From the NCBI RefSeq assembly GCF_030272615.1, contig NC_081412.1:685962583-686026582 (forward strand): a stretch of DNA of 64,000 nucleotides. The letters run 5' to 3'. The notes below the pieces were generated by a model, which ran no database searches, was not told the DNA's origin, and saw only the letters and a list, made by a program, of their open reading frames with translations. This document shows, one piece after another, positions 10,122 through 45,533 of this stretch (within the stretch, counting starts at the first letter, position 1; every line of letters starts with the position of its first letter). Source of the stretch: Cryptomeria japonica (lineage: Eukaryota; Streptophyta; Pinopsida; Cupressales; Cupressaceae). The position numbers were made by a program, and so were the translations under genes.

Positions 10122-12084
10122 ACGTGTCCGTCCAAGTATTGGTCCCATGATGACATACAGGGCATGGACCTACAATGTACCCACAAGGTCCTTGAAGCAA
10201 CAAGGCTGCACCTTGGACACTTCCGGGTACCCCTAGGTGCACCTGTCTCAATAAATGGTCAAAAATGACTTTTAAAATGATTTTTCAAGCATTAAAATGT
10301 TTTTTTTTAAAACATAAAAAATGCCTAAAACCCTAAAACGTACCCATATTAAGAGTTGTTTCACAATAATGAGCCTATTTCACAAACTCATTCATTGTAT
10401 GTCATTTTTGCATTTTAAAAGATTGTTAATATTTTTTCAATGAGTGCTACGATGAGGAATCTAGCTTGCACAAAGAACATATATTAATTTAAGATAAGTT
10501 GTCTAACAAATTTTTGAACAACTTTAAGTTTTTTTTATTTTTCAAATTATTTTTTGTTTGTTTTGAATGTTTCTTATTTTTATTAGTTTATACATATTGT
10601 AGGGTTGCATTTTTATTTTTATTTTTATATAACAATATATTTGAAATGAGTACTAGTTTAAGTCCAATGAACCTTCCAACAAATAAACAGTTTAAGTATA
10701 ATTTTCTCTTTGAAATATGTCATGATGCTTGAAAAAAGGTGAGATTTTTCATTGAAATTGTAATTAATTTGGGATCTAATCTAGAAGTTCATATGTTAAA
10801 GTGAAAACTCAATTATGCTCTATTAATGGATATGAGATTAGGATATGTGAAAGGTCAAACAAAGGTTACCAGAAGAACAAATTATGACATTCACTATATA
10901 ACAATTTTAAGTTGATCTTGTGAGAGCAAAATTAAAATCTCTATCTTTTAGCAAAGAAAACGTCACTGAAGCCATTTACAAATTCTCCTTCAAAGCCACA
11001 AAAATTTCTTTCAATAATAGTCTCCCAGTATCCTTCATTAGAGACAACATCCATCCAAGAAAAAGATCATGCATCTTCCCATAAAAGAAGCCCATTGTTT
11101 AAAGTATTTTAGAATGAAGCAAGAAATATTGCAAATAAAAAAATTACATCATGTGTTTGTGTCAATTGTAACATTTTCAACTTGGTGAGATCATCACATT
11201 GACAAAAAAATTGTAGACATCTTTAAAAACAATTAGGTATTCATGGATTGAAATAGGAGCATTCATTGTTTATGATAAATTGAAAGATTGCAAAAACCAA
11301 CCTTCAATAAATATTGTTGTCGTCTAAAGGGACAAATTTTTTTAGGTGATTGATTGTGAAAGGCAAGTCAAAGATGTTGACTTCATTTTTAAAATCTTCA
11401 TTGAGTCCATAAAGATCATGGGTGCTAATGATATTGTCCATCATTACAAACAATGAAAAATTAAAAGACAAAAGTACTTTAAATGAAAAAATATGTAAAA
11501 ATTGAACATTGGATATTATATGCTCTTTTGACTTGGTGATACAAGTGATTGGCACTCAAATAAAGTGAAGTTTAAGAGATTCAAATGTTTGTGACAAACT
11601 CATGTGCCACAAAACATCTTTGAGACTCCCAAAAGTTTGAAGTCGTTGAAAATAAGTTTAAATTATTTTTAAATTTCAATGTCATATTCACATACATTTT
11701 AAATTGTTATTTTTTACAGCATTAGCTTGCTAAGACTTGATTCACGAATCACATACAATTGTTTTGAGATGATCTATGAAAACATGGGAGGCATTGGATG
11801 CCATGGTCATTAGCCACTACTGGAGTATTTGGAAACAATCAAATTCAGAAGAGGCCCAAAAGGTCACAACATTGATTATGGATGATAGTTTGACTTGCGT
11901 TGACAATCTTCAATTTCACCATTCATATCATGAATATGATCAAATTTGATGATATCGATCAACCATATTTGTTAAAAAACTATAATAACATCACTTCCAT
12001 GATAAAAAAAAATTAAAACATAATAGCCAAAAAAGATGACCTAAAAAAATTTCAATTCACTCATTACCATCCAAACAAAACAAA

Positions 12085-12375
12085 CACACCCTTGCATCTC
12101 CTTGCATATGCATCATCCCCAAATAGTATGGCACAAAGATATTTTATTTGCCAAGGAGAACTATAAGATGCAAATATAACAAATTTATTATTTTAAATAC
12201 AAATAAAAAAAATCGAAGTGTGAAAAAAAAATCATTCATGGCTGCTCAAATGAGGTAAGAACACCCTTGCATCTCCTTGCATATACATTATCCCAGATAG
12301 TATTAACATAGATACATTTTAGCCAAGGAGAACTATAACATGTAGATATGATGAATTTGCTATTAGATAAAGATA
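12085..12375 (+). repeat. diverged 175-bp tandem duplication
   Basis: The segment beginning ACACCCTTGCATCTCCTTGC at about 12085 recurs at about 12261. Both copies continue through GCCAAGGAGAACTATAA, with scattered mismatches and small indels. An old local duplication in spacer. Confidence 0.75.
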
Positions 12376-12969
12376 TAATTCTGAAAAACCTTTTCAAATC
12401 CAAACCTGGTTGATGATGTTAAAAAAACATTTTTACAACGAAGCCATAACATTTGTGTTCTTCAAGATTAATAAAAGAAAATTGCTTGCAAATGGTGGTA
12501 CATCCAAGGCCAAGATTATTTGTTCCTCCAACCAATTGCAATCAAAATTCTATATATGCATTTTAAATATTAATCATTTTATATTTAAGTTGCATTGACT
12601 TTCTCTTCACTCAAAAAGTATAAACAACTAGCTGCAAAATGAAAGAAGAAAATCTTAAGACTAATTTATATATCCATTCCAACTTGCATCACTTTATCTC
12701 ATAAGAAATGATTACAAAAAATTAACGGTGAAAAATTGGGATATAACCCCTAAATGTATCAACTTGATGCGTCTATGGTAGAGCTTGCCAAAGTCAATGT
12801 AGATGCTAACGAAACTCCTACATATGATGTACCTAATGGAAATGGCATTCCTTTAGCTTGTGGCTCAAATGATGTTCTATAATCACTCTTCAAGCCTGCA
12901 ATTTTATCACTTGCAATCAAGTGACAATATAATCCTCTTAGTAAAACATTTAACAAGTCAAGTAGCTTA

Positions 12970-13408
12970 TGATATCCTATGATCAGTTTTCAAGATTGCA
13001 ACATCTCATTTGGTATGATCAGTTTTCAAGACTAGTTTTTTCACTTGCAACCAATTGACAATACATAGCCATTGTATATTAACTGTTTTACGTAATCAAC
13101 ATTCAACACAAATTTCATACCCAAGAGTAAAAAAACATTAAAGAATTTTTTATTTATTTTTTAGTGCGCAAGGAAATTGGTTAGAATCCTTTGGTATGAT
13201 ATTCTATGATAAATTTTCAGAACTGCGACTTTATCTCATTTGGTATGATGATAAGTTTTCAAGACTTTTTGTCACGTGCAACCAATTGACAATACACAAC
13301 CATTCATATTAACTTTTTACATGATCATCATTCATCAGAATTTCATACCCAAGAGTACAGAAACATTAAAATATGTGTACAAGGAAATTGGTTAGTCATC
13401 TCCACCCA
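12970..13408 (+). repeat. diverged ~226-bp tandem duplication
   Basis: The copy at 12970-13185 recurs at 13197-13408. Shared landmarks are TTTTCAAGACT, GCAACCAATTGACAATACA, TTTCATACCCAAGAGTA and CAAGGAAATTGGTTAG. It lies just downstream of the RPN11 3' end. Confidence 0.8.
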
Positions 13409-13943
13409 TGTCCAGAGTTCATCTCTGGTAAACATCTTCTTCCTTACTTTATCTGTCAGCATCTCAGCTGACTAAATTTCTGATTCTTGTTAGCAGCTGC
13501 TAAAGAAAATATTAAACAATTAGAATACAAAAGAATAAGCACCCATCAATCACCAGCAAGGCTTAAACACCACTCTTTGTTTTCATGTTTACTGTTGCAT
13601 ACATTTAAATTTCAAAAACACCTCAAACATCTAAATAATCGATATACTAACATTGTACACTCCACAGTCTCGGTCACAATCATTCAACTTCAATTGCAGT
13701 TACAACCATAGGATATGAAACCTCAACCGTTAGATCCATGACTAATGAGCTTTGACCAAATTTTGACAAACCCTTGATTCCTTGAATATGCAGTCTCATT
13801 CTAAATTCTAACAAATAAAGATCATAGAGGTTTGGTCAACACTCCTTACATTTGCTGCCTGATTATTTTGATAAATGCAGAGATGTGAAAGCCAAAGATG
13901 TTTACTCGTTTCTGGGACCTCAAAGATAGTAAACACAATCAAC

Positions 13944-37057
<23,114 letters not shown>

Positions 37058-37260
37058 GTCTGATATGACCGTGGGGTAGCCTGAAACTGGAAAAAAACTA
37101 CTGTCAAGAGCCTATTCTCCCTCGATGAAAGGAAATTACCTTCAAATTTATAAAATGGCGTGCGAACGATTCAGTCTGTACATATTTTGCTTTCTTAAAG
37201 AGAAAGAAGAGCGGCACATTTATTCTTTAAACTTTCCCTCTTTATTCTTTTTCATTCAGT
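37058..37260 (-). promoter_or_regulatory. RPN11 5' untranslated region and presumed promoter
   Basis: The region just upstream of the start codon on the - strand. No convincing TATA box at a fixed distance was found; pyrimidine/purine-rich stretches (around 37195-37250) are present. Promoter activity is inferred only from position. Confidence 0.35.
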
Positions 37261-37701
37261 TGGGGGTGGGTTAGGGAAGATTACCCCATATTAAACACAA
37301 TTGAATACTAAGAGATCAATATAATGCAATTTAGAAATAATTTTGTGTGAAATTGGGTTTTTTTTATTTTATTTTTTATTTATCTTATATACAAATATTT
37401 TCATGCACTAACACATTCGTCTTATTCATGAGTTTATTTTAGGACTATTTTATAAAATTAATTTAGCTTATATAGATTTAATCCAGTCTTATGAAGATAT
37501 AAAAATTAATATTAATAAAAGGGTTATGGATTGAGAAAGTAGAAGTAAAAATCAATTATTAGTAATAAAATAACACTAAAATGTTATTTAGTTTCAACAT
37601 ATAATAAGAAGTTTTTATAATTTGATGTTATAACCCTCGATACACTTGGCATCTTCATTGTGATAACTATGACAAGTTTATTACAAATTTCATGACAAGA
37701 A

Positions 37702-38490
37702 ATTGAGTTACAAACAAAGTCAGGTTGTTTTGGGAAGGAATCTCATTAATGTTCTACTTGTTATTTTTTACAAAGAAGCAAGGCATTGAAATTTTTGTCT
37801 TACTACTGTGAACTAGGGGAGAGGACCCAGTAGTTGTGCACCCTAACTCTGTGCTTCTCAAAATCTTACGTGGAAATTTCAAATCGCTTCCAATTTTTTA
37901 TAGAAGCTTACTTGGCAAGTCTCTTGCTTATAACTAAGGTTTTAGGGCCACATTAGCATGCTTTTTGCCAAGGTGTCCAAAACAGCCCAAAAAAAAGGTG
38001 AGACCAATAGTCGTGCAAAAGGGGCCCCAATACTTGTGCAGTTGATGTGGCATCACATGATTGGTTGCTTTTTACAACTAATAGTACATTTTATTCAGTT
38101 ATTGGCAGTCATCATAAACTTTAAAGTCGCAACTATTGGTGCAATGTTGTCAAAAAAATTGGACATTAAATCAACAAGTATGGATATCAAATCAAAAAGT
38201 ATGGGTATTAAATCAACAACTTCTATCACAACAATTGGAACATGTTCAACTATTGGGTCCTTTCCCCTAAGATGTTTGCCTAGCCTTGGAGATGAATGTC
38301 ATTTTCGATATATTTTCTAATTGAGTTACAAATAAAGTGAGGTTGTTTTGGGAAGGAATCTCGTTAATATTCTACTTGTTGTTTTTGACAAAGAAGTGGG
38401 GCATTGAAATTTGTGTCCTACTACTATGAATTAAGATGTTTGCCTAGCCTTGGAGACAACTATCATTTTCTATATATTTTTTATCACATT
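37702..38490 (+). repeat. diverged local duplications upstream of RPN11
   Basis: ATTGAGTTACAAACAAAGTC...GGAAGGAATCTC at 37702-37815 recurs at 38323-38434. AAGATGTTTGCCTAGCCTTGGAGA with its ATCATTTTC tail at about 38268 recurs at about 38433. Short TATGGATATCAAATCAA-like units also repeat at 38170-38215. The 120-codon + frame at 37958-38320 is made of these repeats and shows no domain. Confidence 0.7.
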
Positions 38491-38499
38491 TTGAGCCCC

Positions 38500-40110
38500 G
38501 AGTTTAACCATCGATTCAACAACGAAAACCCTTGGATTTGGAGATCACGAGACAAAACCCCTTAGATCTCTTCAAGACAATCTCATTCAGATGTTATATT
38601 TGTGTTGAAAGTTTTTATTTCATTTTCCAACAGATATTTGCATTTAGAGAAAGAGCGTATTATAATGGAAAATGTGATTCATATCAATATGTTGTTTATT
38701 TGATAATATTTTAACATTTTGAATATATTTTTATTTAGCTCTAGAATATTTGTATTGTTCATGCAATCTATTATTGCATCTTTCAAGTGTTGTTGTTTAT
38801 TTGAATAATTATTTTTCACCCACCATCATATGCTCTCACCTCACCCTCACAATATTTTGGTGATTGGAAAGTGACATATAATTTACATTAAAATTTGTTG
38901 AGTTCATCGTTATGGTATTAAAGTAACATGTAACCAATGTATGAAGAATGGAGAGAAATGGAAGAATCGTGACAAAAGAAGAAAGAGCAAAGTATTTCCA
39001 AGATACCATAAATAGGACTCTGGGTGGGGAAAGCCAAAATGACAAAGTTATTAACAATGAGCCAAGAAAGAGAATGAATTGTTGACATAATTGTTGTAGA
39101 TCCAAATTAATATGTTCGCAACCATTTCTTTACAAAATCAAGGTCATACCATAACATCAAAGAGGATTTTTTTTTTCTCCATATACTTACCATCATTTAG
39201 TTACATCCCAAAACTTTATAGGTTTATGTTCTATGGAAAGAAGAAGAATAGAGCTTGGGACTACTTTTGCTAAGGACCTTGATAGGCTTTTTGAAGAATA
39301 TTATGGGAAATATGAAGCCTTCGAGTCACTTTAATACTTGGAGATATTGGGAAATAATTTATAGCAAAGAAAAGGTCAAGGGAGCAATTAGAATGAGAAC
39401 GGGAAAGAATTAAAAAAAAAAGGTGAAGGAGAACAAAATAAATGCACCCATCTTTGATGGTAGCAAGAAGATATTTGCTTGCTCTTGGTTGTAAAAGTTG
39501 CAAATTTACTTTGCATTCAAATATATGCGAAGGAAGAAGATACAATCCATTTTGTCACATTTCACAAGTGTTGGTTGTTGTCTACAATTGGTGGCACCAT
39601 GATCTAATAACACAAGGGCAAGACTTCATAAAATTTTAATAATTTTAGCCAAAATTACCTAAACAAATTTGAATAGAAGGATAAGGAAGATTATTTAAAA
39701 GAGCTAGCCAAGAACAAACAAAAAACTTTAGATATACATGTAGCAAATTTTAGAGAGTATTAGTTATGGTACTTGAAATACCAAAATAAAGATCACTTTC
39801 CTCTTTGTAGAAGGTATACATGAGCCACTCAAGGGTGTATTCAACGTCTTTACATTATCATACCTTCAAGAAGTTAAGAGAGCTTTAAGACTCATTTGTA
39901 ATAAGGATATATTTGGATCTTATCCTAGACCATGCCCCACTAGACTACAAAAGAGAAATTTTTAATAAGGGGGGTTTAATTTAGAGAGAGTCACTCATCA
40001 ACCAAATATTGTGAAAAATATTAATGAGTAGAGTAAAAATTAGCTCAAATGAAAAAGAAAATTATGTCACAAACAAGGAGCACTAAGGACCTATAGTCAC
40101 AAAAGTTTGC
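38500..40110. other. AT-rich intergenic sequence
   Basis: No gene, RNA or clear repeat recognised. Short frames (for example 38836-39105 and 39270-39545, both -) have no motif. Confidence 0.55.
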
Positions 40111-40204
40111 ACCCTTGTTGAACACTAGTGCTCACCAACCTTATGAAACATGGAAACAACCTCTAAGTGTGGGACCTTGCACATGTAAGGTTGAGTCTCG
40201 GAGA

Positions 40205-40366
40205 AGGTTGGCTTCCTTATCAATCAGGGGTGCGATGTTGGACCAACCCAACACTTATAAAACCCATTCTAATGATCTAAAGAGAAAATGGGAGAAGGAA
40301 TGTTGAAAGGGGAAAGAGGTGATGCACCTAGATTGAAATATATTTCTTCCCCTGCCTGTGAATGCA
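40205..40366 (+). repeat. LTR-like segment, copy A
   Basis: From TGTTGGACCAACCCAACA (40236) to CCTGTGAATGCA (40366) it matches 44036-44156 at roughly 85-90% by eye, and similarity extends about 25 bp to the left (TCCTTATCAATCA...TGCG). A TGTTGG start after a purine-containing stretch looks like an LTR edge preceded by element interior. If so, both copies are 3'-type edges. Confidence 0.55.
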
Positions 40367-40749
40367 CAAGACATCAATAAACCACCCAAAGATATACACA
40401 AATCTCAATATTAACAACTATCTCCAAAGAAAAGAAGAGAGGTTAGAACCTAGCTAGATGTTGAGAGCAATTGAGAGATGTCCATAGACAACACATACAG
40501 GCAAATTAACATAGACTGAACTCAAAAGACAAAATGAAGAAAGATTGCAGAATAAGAGGTGCACAACATATAGTTAGTGTATTCGACAATAGAGATAAGG
40601 TAAGAACAAATGCTCTATTAATATAAAGGCAAGGCGATTTACAGTTGCAAAAAACATAGAAATTCTACAAGAGAAAAGTGAGAAGAACCAATTGAAAGAG
40701 CTACAAAATTTGCCTTTATAGTGTTGACAATTTGGAGGAATTGATTATG

Positions 40750-41985
40750 TGTTTCATTGATGTTTTGTCATTGATGGCAACACCAGTTGTTTTGGTTGTT
40801 TACTGGTTTCTGGTTGGTTCCGGTAGAGCGGATGGATTATGATATTGATCTGGTATGCTTTAGTTTGTGGATTTGGTTTAGATTTGTCATTCATGCTATT
40901 CAAATGTGTATCGTGATTAGTTGGTTTGGGATTTGATGACTCAGATACTATCATTTGTTCTAGTAAGCCTTTTGGTCACCGGTAAGGATTTTACCGACAG
41001 AGCTTTGTTGAAGATCTTTTGATGCACGTGATAAGTGGTGTTGGTGCAGATTCTAGACGGCTTTCAGGATGTTGTTGGTTATCTTGTTTGTGTTCCTCTT
41101 GATCGACGGTGTTGGATTTGGGTCCGGACCTAATGCTATCTTATTATTCTAGGTTATGGATCGACTTATGTAACATGTTTATGGATGATCTTGATGCGTT
41201 ACCATTTGGATTCATTGATTGGATTATGTTGTTTCGGTCTTAGGCCGACTTGGTTGATCATTGGATTGCGGGTTTATGTTATGAATTTATTGTATTATCT
41301 TTTAGATGGTTGACCTAATTGTTTAGGTCCCGAGTTGGTATAAATACGATGTAAGATCTCTTTGTAGATCATGGGCATATGGGATTATGGTTATGGGATG
41401 GTTATGTGATTATCTGTGTGCGAATAATGTTGTAATCATATGCAGGAGTTTTGTCGATCATAAGTGATCGAATTGGGAAGGTAAGAGAGGTTTAAGACTT
41501 CCGGTACTGAGCTTAACCAGAACTGTACCCAAGCATAGGAGATGTTATCTTTGTAGTTCACTCTTCTTTCCGAATTGTAGTTTGGATTTATTTTATAGTT
41601 AGAGACTCCTTTTGTGATGAGCAGTGCACTCTAGACTGTTGGCCTTCTTGCATGCGCAAGCCCCTCATTTTGTAATCACATACTTACTGATGAAGTATTA
41701 TCTGATTGTGGGTAGGCTTCCCATCATGGTTTTTCCCTTTACCGAGTTTTACACATACAAATCTTGGTGTCATGTGTTCTAGATGGATGGTAATTGTTAT
41801 GTGATTTATGTTTACGCTTAATTGCTATATCAGTTATTCCGGTATTTGGTTTATGCATTTTGATATTGGGTTTATGTGTTCCGGCAATAAGGATTTGAAT
41901 GCTTAAAGTTTTGTAATTTGTTGACAACTGATTCACACCCCCCCCCCCCTCTCAGTTATCCTCTAGTTATCTGAGTTGTCTAACA
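40750..41985 (+). repeat. 5' LTR of a Copia element (long-LTR type)
   Basis: Starts at about 40750 (TGTTTCATTGATGTTTTGTC) and ends TCTAACA at 41985, directly before a primer-binding site. It shares the layout of the solo LTR at 55469-56536: GTCATTGATG near the start, CATCTGATTGTGGGTA-like and TGGTTTTTCCC blocks, then TGACAACTGATTCAC with a C-run and CTCTCAGTTATC just before the end. It has inserted near or within the LTR-like family at 40.2/44.0 kb. No 3' LTR was found. Confidence 0.78.
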
Positions 41986-41987
41986 AT

Positions 41988-41999
41988 TGGTATCAGAGC
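41988..41999 (+). other. Copia primer-binding site
   Basis: TGGTATCAGAGC lies two bases after the LTR end at 41985. It is complementary to initiator Met tRNA and identical to the sites at 967 and 63203. Confidence 0.88.
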
Positions 42000-42041
42000 T
42001 TGGTCCTCTCTGCAGAAGCTTAACCGCTTGAGGAAGATCCT

Positions 42042-42940
42042 ATGACATCTAACAGTTCAAGTTCATCAAATAATTTGCAACTGTTTTCCGGAGAGAAATT
42101 CCTAGGCTTGATGGAACAAATTACAAGGTATGGAAGATTCAGATGGAGACTCATCTAAGATGTCTTGGAAAATAAATTTGGGAGATCACTCAGAAAGGAG
42201 TAACACCTTTTAATCCGACATCTGGCAATCCTCCTCCGGTAGGCCTGGATAAGGAGCTTCAGAATGATTGTAGAGCTAGAGAAGCCCTTTTGTGTGCACT
42301 TTCTGATTAGCAAATAATGGGACTAACAAAAAAATCAACTGCAAAGGCTATATGGGACAAATTGGAGACTCTGAATGAAGGTGACCCTACTGTTAAAATT
42401 GCTAAACTTGATGGTTACTGGGTGAGGTATGAGAACTTGAAGATGGAAGAAGATGAAAGGATTACTGCTTTTATGGAGAGAGTTAATGAGATAGTTATGG
42501 GAAATCAATGTTGTGGTGGATCTCTGAGCGAAGATGAAATAGTTTCTAAAGTACTGAGAGCTTTGCCACCGGCTTATAAGATGAAGGCTACTGCAATTAA
42601 TGAGTTGAGAACTATGGCAAACACCTCTGTTAATAAGGATACCTTGGTTCGAAAATTATCTGCTTTTGAACTTGAGGAATTTGGACCTTTTGGAGCTGTA
42701 AAATTTGAACCAGCTTTTCATGCATCTACATCATCTACCGACAAGAGTGATTGGAAAGCTTTATATGCGAAGGAACTAGGGGATATGGAGAAAGAAGATG
42801 AAGAGTTTGAGAAACTTGAAGCCTTATTTGCTAGAAGAGTAGCTAAAGGACCGACGGGAAGTAAGTATGAAGGAAAATCATCTTTTAAATGCTTTGCATG
42901 TAATAAGATAGGTGACTCTAAGAAGAAATTTACTGTTTAA
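42042..42940 (+). pseudogene. Copia gag, 3'-truncated
   Basis: Starts with an ATG (MTSNSSSSSNN) 43 bases after the primer site. After one frame change near 42100 it reads RLDGTNYKVWKIQMETHLRC, then stops at about 42170 and 42308, then a 207-codon open frame (42317-42940) with AKAIWDKLETLNEGD, KMEEDERITAFMERVNEIV and LRALPPAYKMKA, typical of Copia gag (UBN2/DUF4219 type). It ends in a damaged zinc knuckle, CFACNKIGDSKKKF, where His and the last Cys are lost. The polyprotein breaks off here; the rest of pol is absent. Confidence 0.88.
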
Positions 42941-43134
42941 ATAGTCCTAAGCCCAAACCAACAGAAGATTCAGTGTGTTCTTCAGTTCATCAAGCCTTTT
43001 GGAGGCAACATCTTTCAAGCACTCGATGACTCTACAATCATTTGGCGAATTTGGGGTATGTTATGAGTCTTTGGTTGAATAGATCCATGTTCATATCATG
43101 GGTGTAACTTCTATTCACCACCATTCTATGAGAT

Positions 43135-43968
43135 GCAAGCCATTCTTCCCCTACTTACCAACAAGCCCAAACTAGGACTGCTCCTAGTTTCAACCCCAAC
43201 AACTTTTTTATAGCAGCGGGTGGGTATTTTCCTAATTCATACCACCTACCCACCCCTACACAACCTTCTTGGCAGCCTAATCATCCTCAAAACAATGATG
43301 AAGTGCAAATTGTAGATTTAAAAAATACGATGTTAGGGTTGAGGGGGTTGATAGATGAGATCAATGAGGAGATAGCCTATCAAGCTCAACTTCAACAGCA
43401 AGAGGAGATGGCATATTAGGCTCAACAACAACAACAAGAGTTGGAGGCCCCAAGATATCTATAACAATGGGATTTGCAACAGGGAGATTATCAAGCTTAT
43501 CTTCAGGATCAACAACATGAGATGAAAAAGAGACAGTTTGATGAGAGTCTCAAACAATGTATCGCTGCAAAAGAGGCTAAGATAAAGTTGTCGCTTGCAA
43601 GGCAAGAGAGCCCCAAATTCAAAGTTCCAAGTTTTAGACAAGGTGGGTCTCATGCATCTCCCAAGTCTAAAATTCCAAGTTTTAGGAGTCCTCCTTCATT
43701 TCAAGAGCTTGTTCTTGAGAAAGTACATCCTTACGAGGAGCTTATTCAAGAAGCCCAACCAAATCCCTATATTCTAGATGATCTTATAAAGGAGGAAGTT
43801 CATCAATATGCCTTCCCAAGTTTTAGAAGATACCTACCTTTGCATGATTATCAGACTACACAAGTTGTAATTTCTCAAGACCACCAGGTTACCAAAAAAC
43901 AAGAAGAGATGTTTGAAGAAACAAAGATAGATCTTTCACATGCTATTATGCTTGTGCATGAGGTTTAA
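43135..43968 (+). pseudogene. unrecognised Gln-rich ORF, probably a non-autonomous retroelement product
   Basis: One frame is open from about 43135 apart from a TAG at 43417-43419 and a TAA at 43462-43464, and ends at TAA 43966-43968. It is rich in Gln and charged residues, with a predicted coiled coil (QQQEEMAY...QDQQHEMKKRQFDESLKQ) and a repeated peptide SPKFKVPSFRQ/SPKSKIPSFRS. It ends about 70 bp before LTR-like copy B at 44036, so it is likely the interior of that element. No CCHC, RT or protease motif is seen. The family is not recognised. Confidence 0.5.
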
Positions 43969-44006
43969 AATGATGAATTAGATCTACAACATGATAGGTT
44001 ATTTTC

Positions 44007-44156
44007 CTTATCAATCAAGATGCGGTGTTGGACCAACCCAACAGTTATAAAACCTATTCTAATGATCCGAGGGGAAAACGGGAGAACGAATACTGAAAGG
44101 GAAAAGAGGTGATGCTCCTAGATTGAAATGTGTTTCTTCCCTTTCCTGTGAATGCA
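44007..44156 (+). repeat. LTR-like segment, copy B
   Basis: Partner of 40205-40366, starting TGTTGGACCAACCCAACA at 44036. It is cut short at 44156 by a small tandem repeat. Confidence 0.55.
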
Positions 44157-44275
44157 ACATCTACACTACTAGTGGACTATACCGTGATGAAACATCTACA
44201 CTACTAGTGGACTATTGCGATACCGTGATGAAACATCTACACTACTAGTGGACTATTGCCATATCGCAGGGGGTA
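44157..44275 (+). repeat. three-copy ~40-bp tandem repeat
   Basis: CATCTACACTACTAGTGGAC occurs three times (from about 44158, 44193 and 44233), separated by TAT(TGCGA)TACCGTGATGAAA. The first unit lacks a few bases. The third runs into TGCCATATCGCAGG. Confidence 0.88.
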
Positions 44276-44503
44276 AGCGACGGTTAGGGATAATCATTTG
44301 GACCTCGCGATATCCATATTCGCATATCCATACTTGCCTTGCAGGGTGGTGGGGAAAAGGATCTCTTCACTTCCCCTCTATCCCTTGCTTCATTCACAAC
44401 CCTTTGAAATCTCTCATGGGGTGGCGAGGAAGCATGTGCCATAAAAATGAGTTGGTCCCAGGGATAACTTTAAGAAACCACCCCTCGGGTAACTATGTAA
44501 AAT

Positions 44504-44885
44504 CTTGGCGAATCAGACATTATTTTAGGGGGAAAATTTTCATATGGATGGAGAATTTTTTTTTAAAAATAGGGCAAAAAATTATTTTGTATTGGCGATT
44601 TTTTTTTAGCGTACGAAAATTCCATAAATTTCTGGCGAATTATACCTTGTTCTATGGGGAAAATTATATTGTAGGAGGCGAATAATTTTTGTTAAAAGGA
44701 ACAAATATATAATTGTATGGGCGAAAAATTTTACTCCGAAGGAAAAATTATTTAAATGTATTGGCGATTTTTATCCACCGCCTGAAAATTATTGAATTTG
44801 TTTTGGCGAATATTTTGTTATTTATGGAAAAATATATAATCTATTGGTGATTTCATGAATTCATTGCCATTAATAGACAAGGCAC
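44504..44885 (+). repeat. diverged 43-bp tandem array, left copy
   Basis: A TTGGCGAATTTT-like box recurs with its GGCG at 44507, 44594, 44634, 44677, 44720, 44763 and 44805, plus degenerate boxes at 44550 and 44846. Spacings are 40-44 bases. Between boxes a weaker GGAAAATTAT...TTGTATT pattern repeats. The same repeat, in the same orientation, forms the array at 60225-60660. Confidence 0.82.
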
Positions 44886-45533
44886 ATCACATCACATCAG
44901 TACATCACATTGAGTTCGGACTCTGCACGATGTATCAATAAGCGTGGCCTCTTTGATACGTGAAGGGTGACACATACCTAAAATCCATCAATGATTTTAA
45001 ACCTTTCAATGATCGTAGATCAATGGTTGAAGTTTTATTTCGACCCAATTTTCTGAAGAGAACATAGCTCACCAGAAAGTGCCCGAAATGGAATTGGATT
45101 CAATAGACACGTATCAAATGTCACGAATCACGATTGATAATTTTAGTCATTTAATATATATCTATTCACTTACTGTAGTCCACTTTGTCCCCACGACTTC
45201 CATTGTGGTACTTGCCAACTTGGTATTGGTTTATAGTTGTTTCCAATTTCGCACACTCGTGCATTTATGGGAAAGATTTGCAGAGATACGAAAGATTTAA
45301 ATTTTTTTAAAGCAATTAATACGGTTAGAGAAGTAATTATTACAATCAAGAGCTTTATTTATATACGATCTCTGCTTCTTTCATCTTCAATTAGCCTTTG
45401 CCATTTGGTAGATAAACCGTCGGAGCTCACGGTATTTAAATTCTTCCTCTGGTTTAGGTTTATAGGCTTAGGTTGTTTAATTTGTTAATCTATTTTCTCA
45501 AGATGGACACTCCCATCCGCTTGAGAAGCATTT

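Larger units (their letters stand above)
8010..13943. other. spacer between convergent PANK and RPN11 genes
   Basis: It holds the 3' ends of both genes and AT-rich spacer. Apart from the local duplications, the small inverted-repeat element and the dispersed repeat listed separately, no gene was found. Open frames (for example 11304-11555 and 12759-12956, both on the - strand) are short, AT-biased and without motifs. Confidence 0.6.
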
